This document shows positions 20,911 to 29,912 of a DNA stretch of 64,000 nucleotides, piece by piece. Numbering within the stretch: the first letter of the stretch is position 1; every line of letters starts with the position of its first letter. Source of the DNA: Prevotella merdae (GTDB taxonomy: Bacteria > Bacteroidota > Bacteroidia > Bacteroidales > Bacteroidaceae). The translations under genes and the position numbers were made by a program. The DNA is taken from contig NZ_LT985323.1 of assembly GCF_900290275.1 (NCBI RefSeq), positions 62,001-126,000 on the forward strand, read 5' to 3'. The notes under the pieces were generated by a model. The model worked only from the letters and a program-made list of their open reading frames with translations. It was not told where the DNA came from and ran no database searches.

Positions 20911-21789
20911 TTAAATCTTATAAAGGTCGCCTGCCTTCATGCGCAAGAACTTGTTGACTGATATTGTGGAACATATTGCTGTGATGAAGAGTCCGAAGAA
21001 CACTACCACACCAGCCGTAATTGCAAGCTCCAGCCATGTAAGCACCTCAAGAATGCCCGGCTCATACATATACAGTCCATATATAGCTCCGCCCAAGGCA
21101 CAACATGCAATGAGTGCCGCAAGCAAACCAAGAGCCATATATCTGCGCACAAACGGACCTCTGATGAATCCCCATGACGCTCCAACAAGCTTCATTGTGT
21201 GTATGGAGAAACGTCGGGCATATATACTCAGACGTACGGTGTTGTTGATGAGCGAGAACGACACAATGGTCAACAGCAATGCTATAGATAGCAACACAAC
21301 ACTTATCTTGGCTATGTTGGCATTAATTTGGTCTACAAGGTCTTTCTCGTACTTCACCTCGCTAACCTTAGGATAGCTCTTAAGTTCTTTGGATATGTAT
21401 CGAAGCGAGTCGCTGTTGGCATAATCGGCATTTAGCGTAAGCTCCACTGAAGAGAGGAAGGGATTTGTATCGGCAAACTCGCGAGGGTCGGCGCCCAATG
21501 TCTTTATGCCCTCTCGCAAGGCCTGCTCCTTACTTACATAAGCAAGCTGACATACATATGGACGCTGTTTGAGCTTGGCACAAAACTGCCTTGCCTCACC
21601 AGACGTCATGTCGTCTTGAAGCATCATTGTCACCACGATGTTCTGTTTTACATAATTGGAAAGGTTGCGGGCTATAAGCACCGAGAACACTACCATTCCC
21701 AACAGGATAAGCACCATTGCCGTGCTTATGCACAACGTTACTGCCTGCAATCCTTGACGATTGCCGGACTTAGTTCTTTTCTTTGCCAT
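20911..21789 (-). CDS. ftsX: cell division protein FtsX
   Basis: FtsX is the membrane part of the FtsEX ABC-type complex that controls peptidoglycan hydrolysis at the septum. The 292-residue protein has an N-terminal cytoplasmic tail and a first transmembrane helix (about residues 18-42). A periplasmic loop follows (VVTMMLQDDMTSGEA to about residue 150), then three C-terminal helices of the FtsX/MacB fold. It is the first gene of the cluster running through folK. No ftsE is adjacent, which is common in Bacteroidetes. Confidence 0.93.
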   Translation of the reverse strand: MAKKRTKSGNRQGLQAVTLCISTAMVLILLGMVVFSVLIARNLSNYVKQNIVVTMMLQDDMTSGEARQFCAKLKQRPYVCQLAYVSKEQALREGIKTLGADPREFADTNPFLSSVELTLNADYANSDSLRYISKELKSYPKVSEVKYEKDLVDQINANIAKISVVLLSIALLLTIVSFSLINNTVRLSIYARRFSIHTMKLVGASWGFIRGPFVRRYMALGLLAALIACCALGGAIYGLYMYEPGILEVLTWLELAITAGVVVFFGLFITAICSTISVNKFLRMKAGDLYKI

Positions 21790-21925
21790 TTCGAAATGGG
21801 TATATTATACCAAATTTCTTGCAAAATAACAAAAAAAAAACCGGATTGGCGAGCGATTAACGACAATTAACATGCAATAAACCCACAGATAAAACGTTAT
21901 ACTATAAACAATAAGTGATATTATT

Positions 21926-22708
21926 ATGTCTATAACACTTTATCCATCGCCTATCGTCGGACCGATACACAGTCGGCGATTGGGCATATCGTTAGGTGTG
22001 AACGTCAATCCAGCCGACTCAAAGTTCTGCACCTTCGACTGTATATATTGCGAAGTGGGCTACAATGACTGGCACTCGCCAATGTCCAAACGTCCAACTC
22101 GCGAGCATATTGCCTCTTGCCTTGAAGAGAAACTTAAGGAGATGAAAGCAAACAACTCCAACCTTGACGTCATTACTTTCTCGGGCAATGGTGAACCTAC
22201 CGGACATCCCAACTTTCTCGAAATAGTAGAGGACACCATACAGCTGCGCAACAAATACTATCCTAAGGCTAAGGTGTCGGTACTTACCAACTCTACCTTA
22301 GCCCACAAGCCCAATGTACACCGCGCACTCAAGCTGGTAGACAACAATATTATGAAGCTCGACACCGTGGACCCTGAGTATATAAAAAAGGTGAACCGCC
22401 CGGAATCGTCGGCATTCAACGTCGAAGAGATCATCAAGCAGATGCAGTCGTTCAACGGACACGTCATTATACAAACCATGTTTATGCATGGGACAGACGA
22501 CTTAGGCAATGATGTATCCAATACAGACGACCGCTACGTCATACCATGGCTCGAAGCTATACGCCGCATTAAACCAAGCGAGGTGATGATATATACCATC
22601 GACCGCGATACACCATGCACCCATCTTAGCAAGGCAACACACAACGAACTTAACGCCATACGCGATCGTGTAGCGGCAGAAGGCTTTGAGTGTATCGCGG
22701 CTTATTAA
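21926..22708 (+). CDS. radical SAM protein
   Basis: Cys35, Cys39 and Cys42 form a C-x3-C-x2-C motif (CTFDCIYC) that should bind the 4Fe-4S cluster and SAM. ITFSGNGEPTGHP is the second SAM-binding strand of the family. At 260 residues it matches the compact radical SAM proteins related to the wyosine/anaerobic-activase-like group, but the substrate is unknown. It is divergent from ftsX and convergent with the HAD phosphatase gene, whose stop lies 5 bp away. Confidence 0.88.
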   Translation: MSITLYPSPIVGPIHSRRLGISLGVNVNPADSKFCTFDCIYCEVGYNDWHSPMSKRPTREHIASCLEEKLKEMKANNSNLDVITFSGNGEPTGHPNFLEIVEDTIQLRNKYYPKAKVSVLTNSTLAHKPNVHRALKLVDNNIMKLDTVDPEYIKKVNRPESSAFNVEEIIKQMQSFNGHVIIQTMFMHGTDDLGNDVSNTDDRYVIPWLEAIRRIKPSEVMIYTIDRDTPCTHLSKATHNELNAIRDRVAAEGFECIAAY

Positions 22709-22713
22709 GCTTA

Positions 22714-23364
22714 TCAGGCATTTATGCCCTGACTCAGTATGTCAGCAGGAGTATCCACCAATGTTGTTGCACCATGTTGCAACAGGAAGTCACGGTCGCG
22801 GAATCCCCACAACACACTGATACAGGGCATGCCCGAATTGCGTGCTGTCTCAATGTCTACATCGCTGTCACCTATATATACCGCACCTTCGGTCGTAACA
22901 CCAAGCTGTCGCATAGCCTCGATAACCGTATCGGGAGCAGGTTTCTTGCGTATATCCTCGCGCTCGCCTATAGCCACCTGAACAAGATTGCCAAAGAAGT
23001 GGCGGCATAGTTCTTGGGTTGCTGCATAAAACTTATTGCTTACCACAGCTACCTTCTTGCCGCGACTATTCAACTCTTTAAGCAAGTCCATTACTCCATC
23101 ATACGGCTTTGTGGTATCCAGATTGTGCTCCATGTAATGCTTACGAAAGTCGGAGTACGTCTTCTCAAATGCTGGATTGTCCTCACCATTAGGCACGGCA
23201 CGCTCCATAAGCTTCTTTACTCCGTTACCCACAAATACCCTAACCTCGTCAATTGTACGTTCCGGCATACCGTTTGTGCGCAAGGCATAGTTGCAACTTG
23301 CGGCAAGGTCGCCAAGGGTGGACAGCAACGTGCCGTCCAAATCAAAAATATAAGTGTTGTACAT
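22714..23364 (-). CDS. gph: HAD hydrolase, phosphoglycolate phosphatase-like
   Basis: The protein has 216 residues with the haloacid dehalogenase motifs: FDLDGTLL at residues 7-14 (nucleophile Asp8, acid Asp10), VVSNK (motif II), and GDSDVDIETA (motif IV). The cap sequence and GNGVKKLM resemble Gph proteins, which remove 2-phosphoglycolate. Related enzymes such as pyrophosphatases or nucleotidases share these motifs, so the substrate is an inference. Confidence 0.88.
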   Translation of the reverse strand: MYNTYIFDLDGTLLSTLGDLAASCNYALRTNGMPERTIDEVRVFVGNGVKKLMERAVPNGEDNPAFEKTYSDFRKHYMEHNLDTTKPYDGVMDLLKELNSRGKKVAVVSNKFYAATQELCRHFFGNLVQVAIGEREDIRKKPAPDTVIEAMRQLGVTTEGAVYIGDSDVDIETARNSGMPCISVLWGFRDRDFLLQHGATTLVDTPADILSQGINA

Positions 23365-23455
23365 ACCTTATTATATATAATACCTTCTTTTTACTATATT
23401 AAACGATGCGAAGGTAGCCATAATAATCATAATACGTATAAAAAAAATAAATTTA

Positions 23456-23487
23456 TTTTGCCAAATATTCCAATTCAGTTACCTTTG
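23456..23487 (+). promoter_or_regulatory. Bacteroidetes-type promoter of mltG
   Basis: TTTTG at 23456-23460 and TACCTTTG at 23480-23487 are 19 bp apart, the spacing of Bacteroidetes sigma-ABfr promoters. The mltG start codon is 39 bp downstream of the -7 element. Confidence 0.75.
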
Positions 23488-23525
23488 CATACGATTATAA
23501 TAAAACAAAAACCATCTGAAACATC

Positions 23526-24578
23526 ATGAGAAAGAAGAAAAACAACAAAAGAAAATACCTCATCATTGTTGGCTGCTGCCTGCTGTTGGCTGTGGTTGCA
23601 GTCTACTACTTTTTCTTTGCATCAATGTCGGCAAGCTCCGACACCAAGTATGTCTATATAGACAACGACGACAACATCGACTCGGTATACACCAAAATTG
23701 CCGAGGTGTCAAAGGCAAGCAGAATGACAGGTTTCAAGACTCTGGTACGACACAGCAAATATGCAGACAACATACGCACCGGACGCTATGCCATCCGACC
23801 AGGCGAAGGACCATTCATTGTATTCAGACATATGAAGAATGGATTGCAGACTCCTGTCAACCTTGTAGTGCCGTCTGTACGTACTACCGACCGACTTGCT
23901 GCCGAACTTTCCAAGAAACTTATGCTCGACAGTGCCACTATATATCACGCTCTTGCCGACGAAGCCACATGCAAGAAGTATGGATACGACACAGCTACCA
24001 TTGCTGCCATGTTCATACCAAATACATACGACATCTATTGGAACGTTAGCACCGAGAAACTACTCGACCGTATGCAGAAAGAATACCATAAGTTCTGGAA
24101 CCATGAGCGCACCGAAAAGGCTCGCCTTATAAAACTAACACCTGTAGAGGTGAGCACATTGGCAAGCATAATAGACGAGGAGACTGCCAACGATGGCGAG
24201 AAGCCCATGGTTGCAGGCATGTACTACAACCGTCTGATGCTGCGCAACGCAGAATATCCAAATGGTATGCCATTGCAGGCCGACCCAACCATCAAGTTTG
24301 CATGGAAACGCTTCGATCTAAAGCGCATCTACAACAACCTCCTGTACATCAACAGTCCATACAACACTTACAAGAACCCAGGATTGCCTCCTGGTCCTAT
24401 TCGCATACCATCTATAGCAGGTATTGACGCTGTACTCAACCACGTGCACCACGACTATATATATATGTGTGCCAAGGAAGACTTCAGCGGAACACACAAC
24501 TTTGCACGTACATACAACGAGCATCTGCAGAACGCCAAACGATATAGTGAGGCCCTTAACAAGAGGGGCATTAAATAG
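23526..24578 (+). CDS. mltG: endolytic transglycosylase MltG
   Basis: MltG cuts nascent peptidoglycan strands at the inner membrane. The 350-residue protein has a basic N-terminus and one transmembrane anchor (about residues 11-33), then a periplasmic LysM-like and YceG catalytic region. The conserved segments are visible: LASIIDEET, containing the catalytic Glu region, then GMYYNRL, LQADPT and the PGLPPGPI motif. The gene has its own promoter upstream and a hairpin downstream, so it appears monocistronic. Confidence 0.95.
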   Translation: MRKKKNNKRKYLIIVGCCLLLAVVAVYYFFFASMSASSDTKYVYIDNDDNIDSVYTKIAEVSKASRMTGFKTLVRHSKYADNIRTGRYAIRPGEGPFIVFRHMKNGLQTPVNLVVPSVRTTDRLAAELSKKLMLDSATIYHALADEATCKKYGYDTATIAAMFIPNTYDIYWNVSTEKLLDRMQKEYHKFWNHERTEKARLIKLTPVEVSTLASIIDEETANDGEKPMVAGMYYNRLMLRNAEYPNGMPLQADPTIKFAWKRFDLKRIYNNLLYINSPYNTYKNPGLPPGPIRIPSIAGIDAVLNHVHHDYIYMCAKEDFSGTHNFARTYNEHLQNAKRYSEALNKRGIK

Positions 24579-24584
24579 GATTTT

Positions 24585-24628
24585 AACGAATACGTATTCA
24601 TCGGCTTACGAATACGTATTCGTTTTTC
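24585..24628 (+). terminator. intrinsic terminator of mltG
   Basis: Arms AACGAATACGTATTC (24585-24599) and GAATACGTATTCGTT (24610-24624) pair perfectly and are followed by a T-run. Each arm also contains the 12-bp palindrome GAATACGTATTC. Confidence 0.85.
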
Positions 24629-24675
24629 TCATATATTTTAGGTTTGCACCATTCCTAAAACAACACTAAATGAAT

Positions 24676-24766
24676 ATAAACAAAATGCCGGGCTCTTCTC
24701 AGAGTCCGGCATCATTATCAATAGGTATTAGTCTTTTCTTAAGGTAAAAAGATTGTATTCAGGATA
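24676..24766 (-). ncRNA. candidate small RNA, about 90 nt
   Basis: A well-spaced minus-strand promoter (24773-24804) is followed about 55 nt after the predicted transcription start by a strong hairpin (arms around 24684-24694 and 24700-24710, TGCCGG...CCGGCA) and then ATTTTGTTT. No plausible gene lies between them, so a short independent transcript is likely. I recognise no known RNA family, and the exact ends are estimates. Confidence 0.45.
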
Positions 24767-24772
24767 ACACCA

Positions 24773-24804
24773 CAAAGGTAGCGCTTTTAAAACTAACCTC
24801 CAAA
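24773..24804 (-). promoter_or_regulatory. minus-strand promoter of candidate small RNA
   Basis: Read on the minus strand, TTTG (24801-24804) is followed after 20 bp by TACCTTTG (24773-24780), an ideal Bacteroidetes -33/-7 pair. No protein gene follows in that direction before the hairpin. Confidence 0.6.
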
Positions 24805-24994
24805 TATATTATTATGTTATAAAGCATATTATTACTTTTATCCTCCACACAGCTTTCTACGACACATTTTTTATATATACCAATACATTTCTTTATACAT
24901 ACCTACATTTTTCCAAACAATACAGCCAGAACAAATGACATAAATCAATATATGACACATTTAAACTTAAAAACCAAGAAAAACACTCAAAACA

Positions 24995-25026
24995 TTTGGT
25001 AGTATAAAAAGAAATGCCTACCTTTG
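24995..25026 (+). promoter_or_regulatory. promoter of tRNA-Arg
   Basis: TTTG at 24995-24998 and TACCTTTG at 25019-25026 are 20 bp apart. The mature tRNA begins 42 bp downstream. Confidence 0.75.
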
Positions 25027-25067
25027 CACTCGCAATTAAGAAACATACCCAATTGCAAATAAAGATT

Positions 25068-25144
25068 GGCTCCGTAGCTCAACTGAATAGAGCATCTGAC
25101 TACGGATCAGAAGGTTGCAGGTTTGAATCCTGCCGGAGTCACCA
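25068..25144 (+). tRNA. tRNA-Arg (anticodon ACG)
   Basis: The full cloverleaf can be drawn. The acceptor GGCTCCG pairs with CGGAGTC, the anticodon stem TCTGA/TCAGA encloses loop CTACGGA with anticodon ACG at 25102-25104, the T-arm contains GTTTGAATC, and CCA is encoded. A34 is expected to be edited to inosine to read CGU, CGC and CGA. Confidence 0.97.
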
Positions 25145-25165
25145 AGTTTTACTAAATTACCCTTT

Positions 25166-25200
25166 AAAGAGAATGTTATTTATTTAACATTCTCTTTTTT
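25166..25200 (+). terminator. terminator after tRNA-Arg
   Basis: Arms AAAGAGAATGTTA and TAACATTCTCTTT pair perfectly around a six-base loop and are followed by further T residues. Confidence 0.85.
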
Positions 25201-25281
25201 GTATATAAATATCCGTTACTACAAACTACCAATAAGCAAGTTTTCACCCGTTAGATAATGCTCATGCCGAGCGTACCTAAT

Positions 25282-25307
25282 AAAAAAAGCCGCTGACACG
25301 CAGCGAC
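25282..25307 (-). terminator. terminator of tmRNA
   Basis: On the minus strand, GTCGCTG and CAGCGGC form a seven-pair stem with one G-U pair around CGTGT, followed by a run of seven T. It lies just beyond the tmRNA 3' end. Confidence 0.8.
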
Positions 25308-25321
25308 TTTTTAAACTATAG

Positions 25322-25718
25322 GGTGGAGCTGGTGGGATTCGAACCCACGTCCAAACAGGGAAACCATATGCTTTCTACATGCTTATTCCAGCCTTCGGTT
25401 TTCATGCTGCGACAAGACCCGGACCACCAATCGCAACCTTATCCTCTAAAACTTCATCTGAGCACCGAGGCATACACAGACTATTTCCGATTTACCTGCA
25501 CCGCTTGACCCTTAGATTCGGAACAACATCCTTGGAGCGATGTCTCGTTCCGCCAACCTTGTGGCGGAATAAAGCTAATCTACTGTACTTCGATTAAGCA
25601 GCGAGAGCGTAGTTGTTTTCGCCAATTAAATTTTTGATCACTCAGATTAAGGAGCTAGCCATCGAGGCTCCGCATGCTTACATACCATTTCATCCCGCTG
25701 TCAAATCCAGTCAACCCC
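25322..25718 (-). ncRNA. ssrA: transfer-messenger RNA (tmRNA)
   Basis: tmRNA rescues stalled ribosomes by acting first as alanyl-tRNA and then as a short message. The 5' acceptor GGGGTTG pairs with the 3' CAGCTCC, and the T-arm reads GGGTTCGAATCCC. The tag frame at 25594-25623 (minus strand) encodes GENNYALAA followed by TAA, the form known from Bacteroidetes. The final A of CCA is not encoded (the genome reads ACCC), so it would be added after transcription. Short apparent reading frames over this region on the other strand are artefacts. Confidence 0.96.
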
Positions 25719-26029
25719 GAGATATTAGCATGATGCGTGACAATAAAACACAATATGCCACAAGTTAAATAATGAATGCAAAGATATAAATAAATACTGA
25801 AATATCAAAAAGATTAACTCTTTTTATTCGTTTATTATATAAAATATGTTACCTTTGCATAGTTAATGCAATATTTGAGCCATATTGCGGTTATTAAAAA
25901 GAAAAGCGAAAAAGCAATAGTGAGTAATCAAAAACGAAAGAGGTAGACAATCTCAAATGTAGCTATGACGATTGCTATGCTGCACAATATTTTTTAAGTA
26001 AAAAAAAAGTAGATAAAGACAATAGAAAA
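25719..26029. other. divergent promoter region between tmRNA and the polysaccharide cluster
   Basis: No gene is seen. The region holds the tmRNA promoter on the minus strand (25779-25809) and TACCTTTG at 25850-25857 on the plus strand, probably the -7 element of the polysaccharide operon. That would give a leader of about 165 nt before the first gene. I see no clear hairpin and no UpxY-type regulator gene in the leader. Confidence 0.6.
25779..25809 (-). promoter_or_regulatory. promoter of tmRNA
   Basis: On the minus strand TTTG (25806-25809) is followed after 19 bp by TATCTTTG (25779-25786). The tmRNA 5' end lies about 60 nt downstream. Confidence 0.7.
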
Positions 26030-27088
26030 ATGGAAGAACAAAAAAAGGATGTCATAAACCTTGCAGAGGTTTTCCAACACCTAAAGATGAAGAAGAAAGT
26101 ATTCTTTATCGTATTACCCATTGTGTTTGTACTGTCGGGCTTGTATATATTTCCACAACCGCGATATTACCGTTGCAGCGTGATGCTTGCACCAGAAAGC
26201 ACCAGTGAGTCTTCCGTAGGAGGATTATCATCTCTCGCATCGCAGTTCGGCGTAGATCTTGGTAGCGGAAGCCATGATGCCATTTATCCGCTGTTGTATC
26301 CCGATCTTGTCAGTTCAAATGGTTTTGTTATCGGATTACTCGGGATTAAAGTTACCACTGCTGACAACACTGTCCATACAGACTATTACACCTATATGCG
26401 CGAATACCAAAAGAAAAATCCTGTAATGGCACCATTCAGGACTATAAGGTATTCTATTGAGTCACTCTTTACAAAGAAGGACACCACACCCACTACAAAA
26501 AAGACTTCGGAAATAAACCCGTTCAGAATGTCGAAGAGGGATGCGGATCTACTTGGTACCATAAAAGGCAAGATAAGCTGTAATGTTGACAAGAAAACCG
26601 AGGTAATAACGATAGCGGTAGAAGATCAAGATCCGCTTGTGTGTGCTGTTATGGCAGACTCTGTGCGCTGTCATCTACAAAGCTTCATAACACGCTACCG
26701 TACAAACAAGGCCCGCATTGACGTGAAGCATTATGAACAACTCACATTAAACGCAAAGAAGGAATATGAGGCATGTGTGAAAAAATACAGTGCATATTGT
26801 GATGCGAATCAGGATGTGACGTTGCAGTCATTCATATCGCAACGCGACGAGCTTGAAAATGAAATGCAGCTTAAGTTCAACACATACTCTGCTCTGCGTA
26901 CTCAGCTTGAGGCAACGAAAACAAAGTTGCAGGAAAAGACCCCTGCATTCACGACCTTGCAGAGTGCCACAGTGCCAGTGTTGCCAGCAGGTCCGAAGCG
27001 TATGCTCTTCATACTTGGTATGTGTTTCATTACAACATTCTTCACAGCCCTGTGGCTTGTACGCAAGAATCTGTTTATGAAGGATTAA
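26030..27088 (+). CDS. Wzz-like polysaccharide chain-length determinant
   Basis: The 352-residue protein has the architecture of polysaccharide co-polymerases: a short cytoplasmic N-terminus, a first transmembrane helix (about residues 27-45) and a long periplasmic region with coiled-coil character (about 215-300). The proline-containing segment PVLPAGPKR comes just before the second helix (about 325-343). Such proteins set the length of polymer made by a Wzy polymerase. No Walker motifs or tyrosine-kinase domain follow, so it is the non-kinase type. It is the first gene of the polysaccharide operon and is followed 13 bp later by the Wzy-like gene. Confidence 0.85.
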   Translation: MEEQKKDVINLAEVFQHLKMKKKVFFIVLPIVFVLSGLYIFPQPRYYRCSVMLAPESTSESSVGGLSSLASQFGVDLGSGSHDAIYPLLYPDLVSSNGFVIGLLGIKVTTADNTVHTDYYTYMREYQKKNPVMAPFRTIRYSIESLFTKKDTTPTTKKTSEINPFRMSKRDADLLGTIKGKISCNVDKKTEVITIAVEDQDPLVCAVMADSVRCHLQSFITRYRTNKARIDVKHYEQLTLNAKKEYEACVKKYSAYCDANQDVTLQSFISQRDELENEMQLKFNTYSALRTQLEATKTKLQEKTPAFTTLQSATVPVLPAGPKRMLFILGMCFITTFFTALWLVRKNLFMKD

Positions 27089-27101
27089 TGGCTATCACGA
27101 T

Positions 27102-28412
27102 ATGCAGAAAATAAGGATATTATCGCTTTCATTTAAAAAGATACCACTGTATTTCAAGCGGTTTTCGTTAAGTATCAATTTGCAAGAGATGACGTTATTA
27201 CCATTCTGTATGGTATTCGTTAGTATTGTAAATATGTGTCTCAGTTTGGCTAGTCTTGAGATGCAGATACTGTCGTATATGGTGCTTGGAGGTGTCATTC
27301 TAAGTTTTCTGTTCATGCTTACGCTTATCATTCATAGCAATAAGATATCAAGGTACGGCTTTATGTATTTCCTTTTCATGTCGACACTAGTTGGGCTGTC
27401 GTTCGTGAATCAAGTGGACTACAAAAACGCTATATATTTCTCGATGGCAATATGGTTGAATTTGATGCTCTTTAGATACTTTAGCAACAGAATAAAGATG
27501 ATACTTTCTTCATATGCGATAGCCCTGTCTTTCTGTGTATATGTCAATTTTGCCCATTTGCTTGCAAATCCGATGATGTGGGTGGTAGACGATACAAAAG
27601 AAGCTGTGGGGTATCTGTTGGGAGGCAACTACAACCAGATGGGATGCAGAATGATGATTGCTGTATTGACAAATTGGATGTGCGTAAAGTTTTCGCGTTT
27701 GTGGATGATAAACTTCATTCTGGTTTGTACGGTAGGAATAGCTACGCTTGCAATCGTTGGCTCAATGACATCGCTGTCAATGATCATTGTATTCTTCGCA
27801 TTCTGTCTTGTGCCATCTGGAAAATTACGCAAGATAGGTATTTACAGTATATTCACAGCCTTTGTGCTGTTTCAGGTATTTGTTGTTTTCAACGGCAGAG
27901 GATTAGAGAACAACGAACTGGCTGTATATGTTATTGAAGATGTGTTGAAGAAGGATATGACATTCACATACAGAACGTATATGTGGGAAAGCGCGCTCAA
28001 CATTATTGAAAAATCTCCAATCTTTGGATGGGGATTGCCAACCTCTGAATGGTATGATTCCAATATGTCATCATTTGCTATTGGTCCGCACAACTTCATA
28101 CTGTCAATTCTGATAAACGGTGGTGTTGTTCTGCTTACATTATATATAGTTATATGCGTCATGACATGGAGATCAATAAGTTCATATATGGATAGGAAAG
28201 ATGCTCAGATACTAGTTTTCGGACTTTTGGCCCTGTGGTTCATGTCGCTGATGGAAATGTATCCGTACACGATAATGTTTTTTGCCATGATGCTGGTGTC
28301 ATATTATAAATATATGCCAGGTGTGGTGAATGAAAAAACAACAACAAACGGTGGGTTGAAAAACGAAAATACAGATTATGAAAGAAAATACCAACAAATC
28401 GATTGCCATTAA
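27102..28412 (+). CDS. O-antigen/exopolysaccharide polymerase-like protein (Wzy/ligase family)
   Basis: This is a 436-residue polytopic membrane protein with about ten to eleven hydrophobic segments. A large loop contains RTYMWESALNIIEKSPIFGWG followed by PHNFILSILINGG, a layout typical of the O-antigen ligase/polymerase (Wzy_C) family. In this setting, with Wzz and Wzx neighbours, polymerisation of repeat units at the periplasmic face is the likely job. Its 3' end overlaps the flippase gene by 35 bp in another frame, which suggests coupling. Confidence 0.8.
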   Translation: MQKIRILSLSFKKIPLYFKRFSLSINLQEMTLLPFCMVFVSIVNMCLSLASLEMQILSYMVLGGVILSFLFMLTLIIHSNKISRYGFMYFLFMSTLVGLSFVNQVDYKNAIYFSMAIWLNLMLFRYFSNRIKMILSSYAIALSFCVYVNFAHLLANPMMWVVDDTKEAVGYLLGGNYNQMGCRMMIAVLTNWMCVKFSRLWMINFILVCTVGIATLAIVGSMTSLSMIIVFFAFCLVPSGKLRKIGIYSIFTAFVLFQVFVVFNGRGLENNELAVYVIEDVLKKDMTFTYRTYMWESALNIIEKSPIFGWGLPTSEWYDSNMSSFAIGPHNFILSILINGGVVLLTLYIVICVMTWRSISSYMDRKDAQILVFGLLALWFMSLMEMYPYTIMFFAMMLVSYYKYMPGVVNEKTTTNGGLKNENTDYERKYQQIDCH

Positions 28413-29886
28413 CTCTATAATCCTAAACATCAGGCTAGTGATAGTCTCGGTGTGCGGATTGCTGTACACCAGATTCAGCCTGCAGGCACTTGGTGTTACC
28501 GACTATGGATTGTTTTCAGTCATAGCCTGTATCATATCTTTCTCGAGCATTATAAATACCATAATGGTGGTTACATCAAACCGCTTTATAGCTATGGCTA
28601 TAGGCAAGGGAAACACTGAGGAAGCGTGCCGCACATTCAACGTGAATCTTGTGATACACTTACTTATTGCCATGTTGACATTAGTGGTGGCTTTGCCCAT
28701 AGGACATTGGTATATAAGCAACTATGTGAACTATTCGGGAGATATGGCAAACGTATACGTGGTGTTCGACATATCTGTGGCGGCATCTGCAGTGTCGTTT
28801 GTAGGTGTACCGTATAACGGATTGCTTATGTCACGCGAACGCTTTTTCGTGTTTTGCGCAGCTGATGTGGTGGCTAGTGTGGTAAAACTTGTAGTTACAT
28901 ATCTGATGATATACCATTTTGAACACAAGTTACTTGTCTATGCTCTTGTAAACGCATTTATGACTGCTTTTCCAACAGTTGTATTCTTTGTGTATTGCAG
29001 TAAGTATTTCAAAGATATTGTGCGTTTCTGTTTCGTGCGTGAAATACGCAAGTATGTTGAGGTGTTGAAGTTCTCTGCGGCTGTAGGCTATGGTGCAGTG
29101 GCTTTACTGTTACAGACGCAAGGCGGCGCATTGATTATCAATATGTTCTTCAATACAGCGATGAATGCAGGACTTGCAGTAGCAAACGCCGTGAACAATA
29201 TTTTGCAGACCTTCGCCAACAATGTGCAGAAGCCTATTTCGCCACAGATAGTAAAGAACTATGCAACGGGTAATATGCCGAGGTGCACCTATCTTGTATG
29301 CCTTGCCTCTAAGGCTACATATCTTTCTATGTTTATGGTGTCTATTCCGTTCCTCATAATTCCTGAAAGTCTGCTGAAACTATGGCTATCAGATGTACCT
29401 CCCTATGCTGAATGTTTTACCAGATTGCTTATAATTGATACGCTCATATTCAGCATAAATGCAGGAATCAATGACTTTGTGTTTGCCACTGGCAGAGTAA
29501 AACAATATCAGTTAATTGTGAACTCATTGGTGATATTATCAGTAATTGTCGGATATTTTGTAATAAGACATTATATGAAAGCGGAAACTCTATTCTATGT
29601 ATACATCGCTTTTTCTTTTATAGTGTTTTTGGTCAGACCGTTCATACTTGTGCGCATTTCACATTTCGACATAAGGCGTCTTGTATATGATTCGTACATC
29701 CCTGTACTGATGGTTACAGCACTTTTCATGCCAATATTCTTGACAAGGTCGTTCATGCATCCAATAGCGTGTGTTGCTGTAGCTTACCTGTACTTCGCGG
29801 TACTTGTGTATTTCGTTGCGCTAAAAAAGAAAGAACGCAGCTGGATAGTAGCAGCCGTATTGGAACGTTTTAGAAGAAGCTTATAA
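28378..29886 (+). CDS. Wzx-type polysaccharide flippase
   Basis: The 502-residue protein shows about twelve to fourteen transmembrane segments in the MATE/MOP fold of polysaccharide transporters. The N-terminal region has LQALGVTDYGLFSVIACI, common in Bacteroidetes Wzx-type proteins. It should move lipid-linked repeat units across the inner membrane. It overlaps the preceding polymerase gene and is followed 26 bp later by the TupA-like gene. Confidence 0.87.
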   Translation: MKENTNKSIAINSIILNIRLVIVSVCGLLYTRFSLQALGVTDYGLFSVIACIISFSSIINTIMVVTSNRFIAMAIGKGNTEEACRTFNVNLVIHLLIAMLTLVVALPIGHWYISNYVNYSGDMANVYVVFDISVAASAVSFVGVPYNGLLMSRERFFVFCAADVVASVVKLVVTYLMIYHFEHKLLVYALVNAFMTAFPTVVFFVYCSKYFKDIVRFCFVREIRKYVEVLKFSAAVGYGAVALLLQTQGGALIINMFFNTAMNAGLAVANAVNNILQTFANNVQKPISPQIVKNYATGNMPRCTYLVCLASKATYLSMFMVSIPFLIIPESLLKLWLSDVPPYAECFTRLLIIDTLIFSINAGINDFVFATGRVKQYQLIVNSLVILSVIVGYFVIRHYMKAETLFYVYIAFSFIVFLVRPFILVRISHFDIRRLVYDSYIPVLMVTALFMPIFLTRSFMHPIACVAVAYLYFAVLVYFVALKKKERSWIVAAVLERFRRSL

Positions 29887-29912
29887 ATTAAAACAGAATA
29901 AACACAATAAGA

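Larger units (their letters stand above)
24579..25067. other. gene-free stretch between mltG and tRNA-Arg
   Basis: No convincing protein gene is seen. The stretch holds the mltG terminator, a candidate minus-strand small RNA (promoter 24773-24804, hairpin 24684-24710), an A/T-rich stretch, and the promoter of the tRNA. A TAGGTTTG box at 24639-24646 on the plus strand is a weaker promoter candidate. Confidence 0.7.

Noticed and set aside
24640..24760. Short plus-strand peptide frame starting MNINKMPG across the small-RNA hairpin
   Set aside because: It overlaps the terminator-like hairpin, has no family signal, and the minus-strand promoter-hairpin pair explains the region better.
25323..25597. 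Plus-strand frames over the tmRNA gene
   Set aside because: The region is fully explained by tmRNA on the minus strand, with pairing acceptor arms and a tag frame.
25858..26029. Riboswitch or JUMPstart-type element in the polysaccharide leader
   Set aside because: I see no conserved aptamer motif, strong hairpin or known leader word, only an AT-rich leader.
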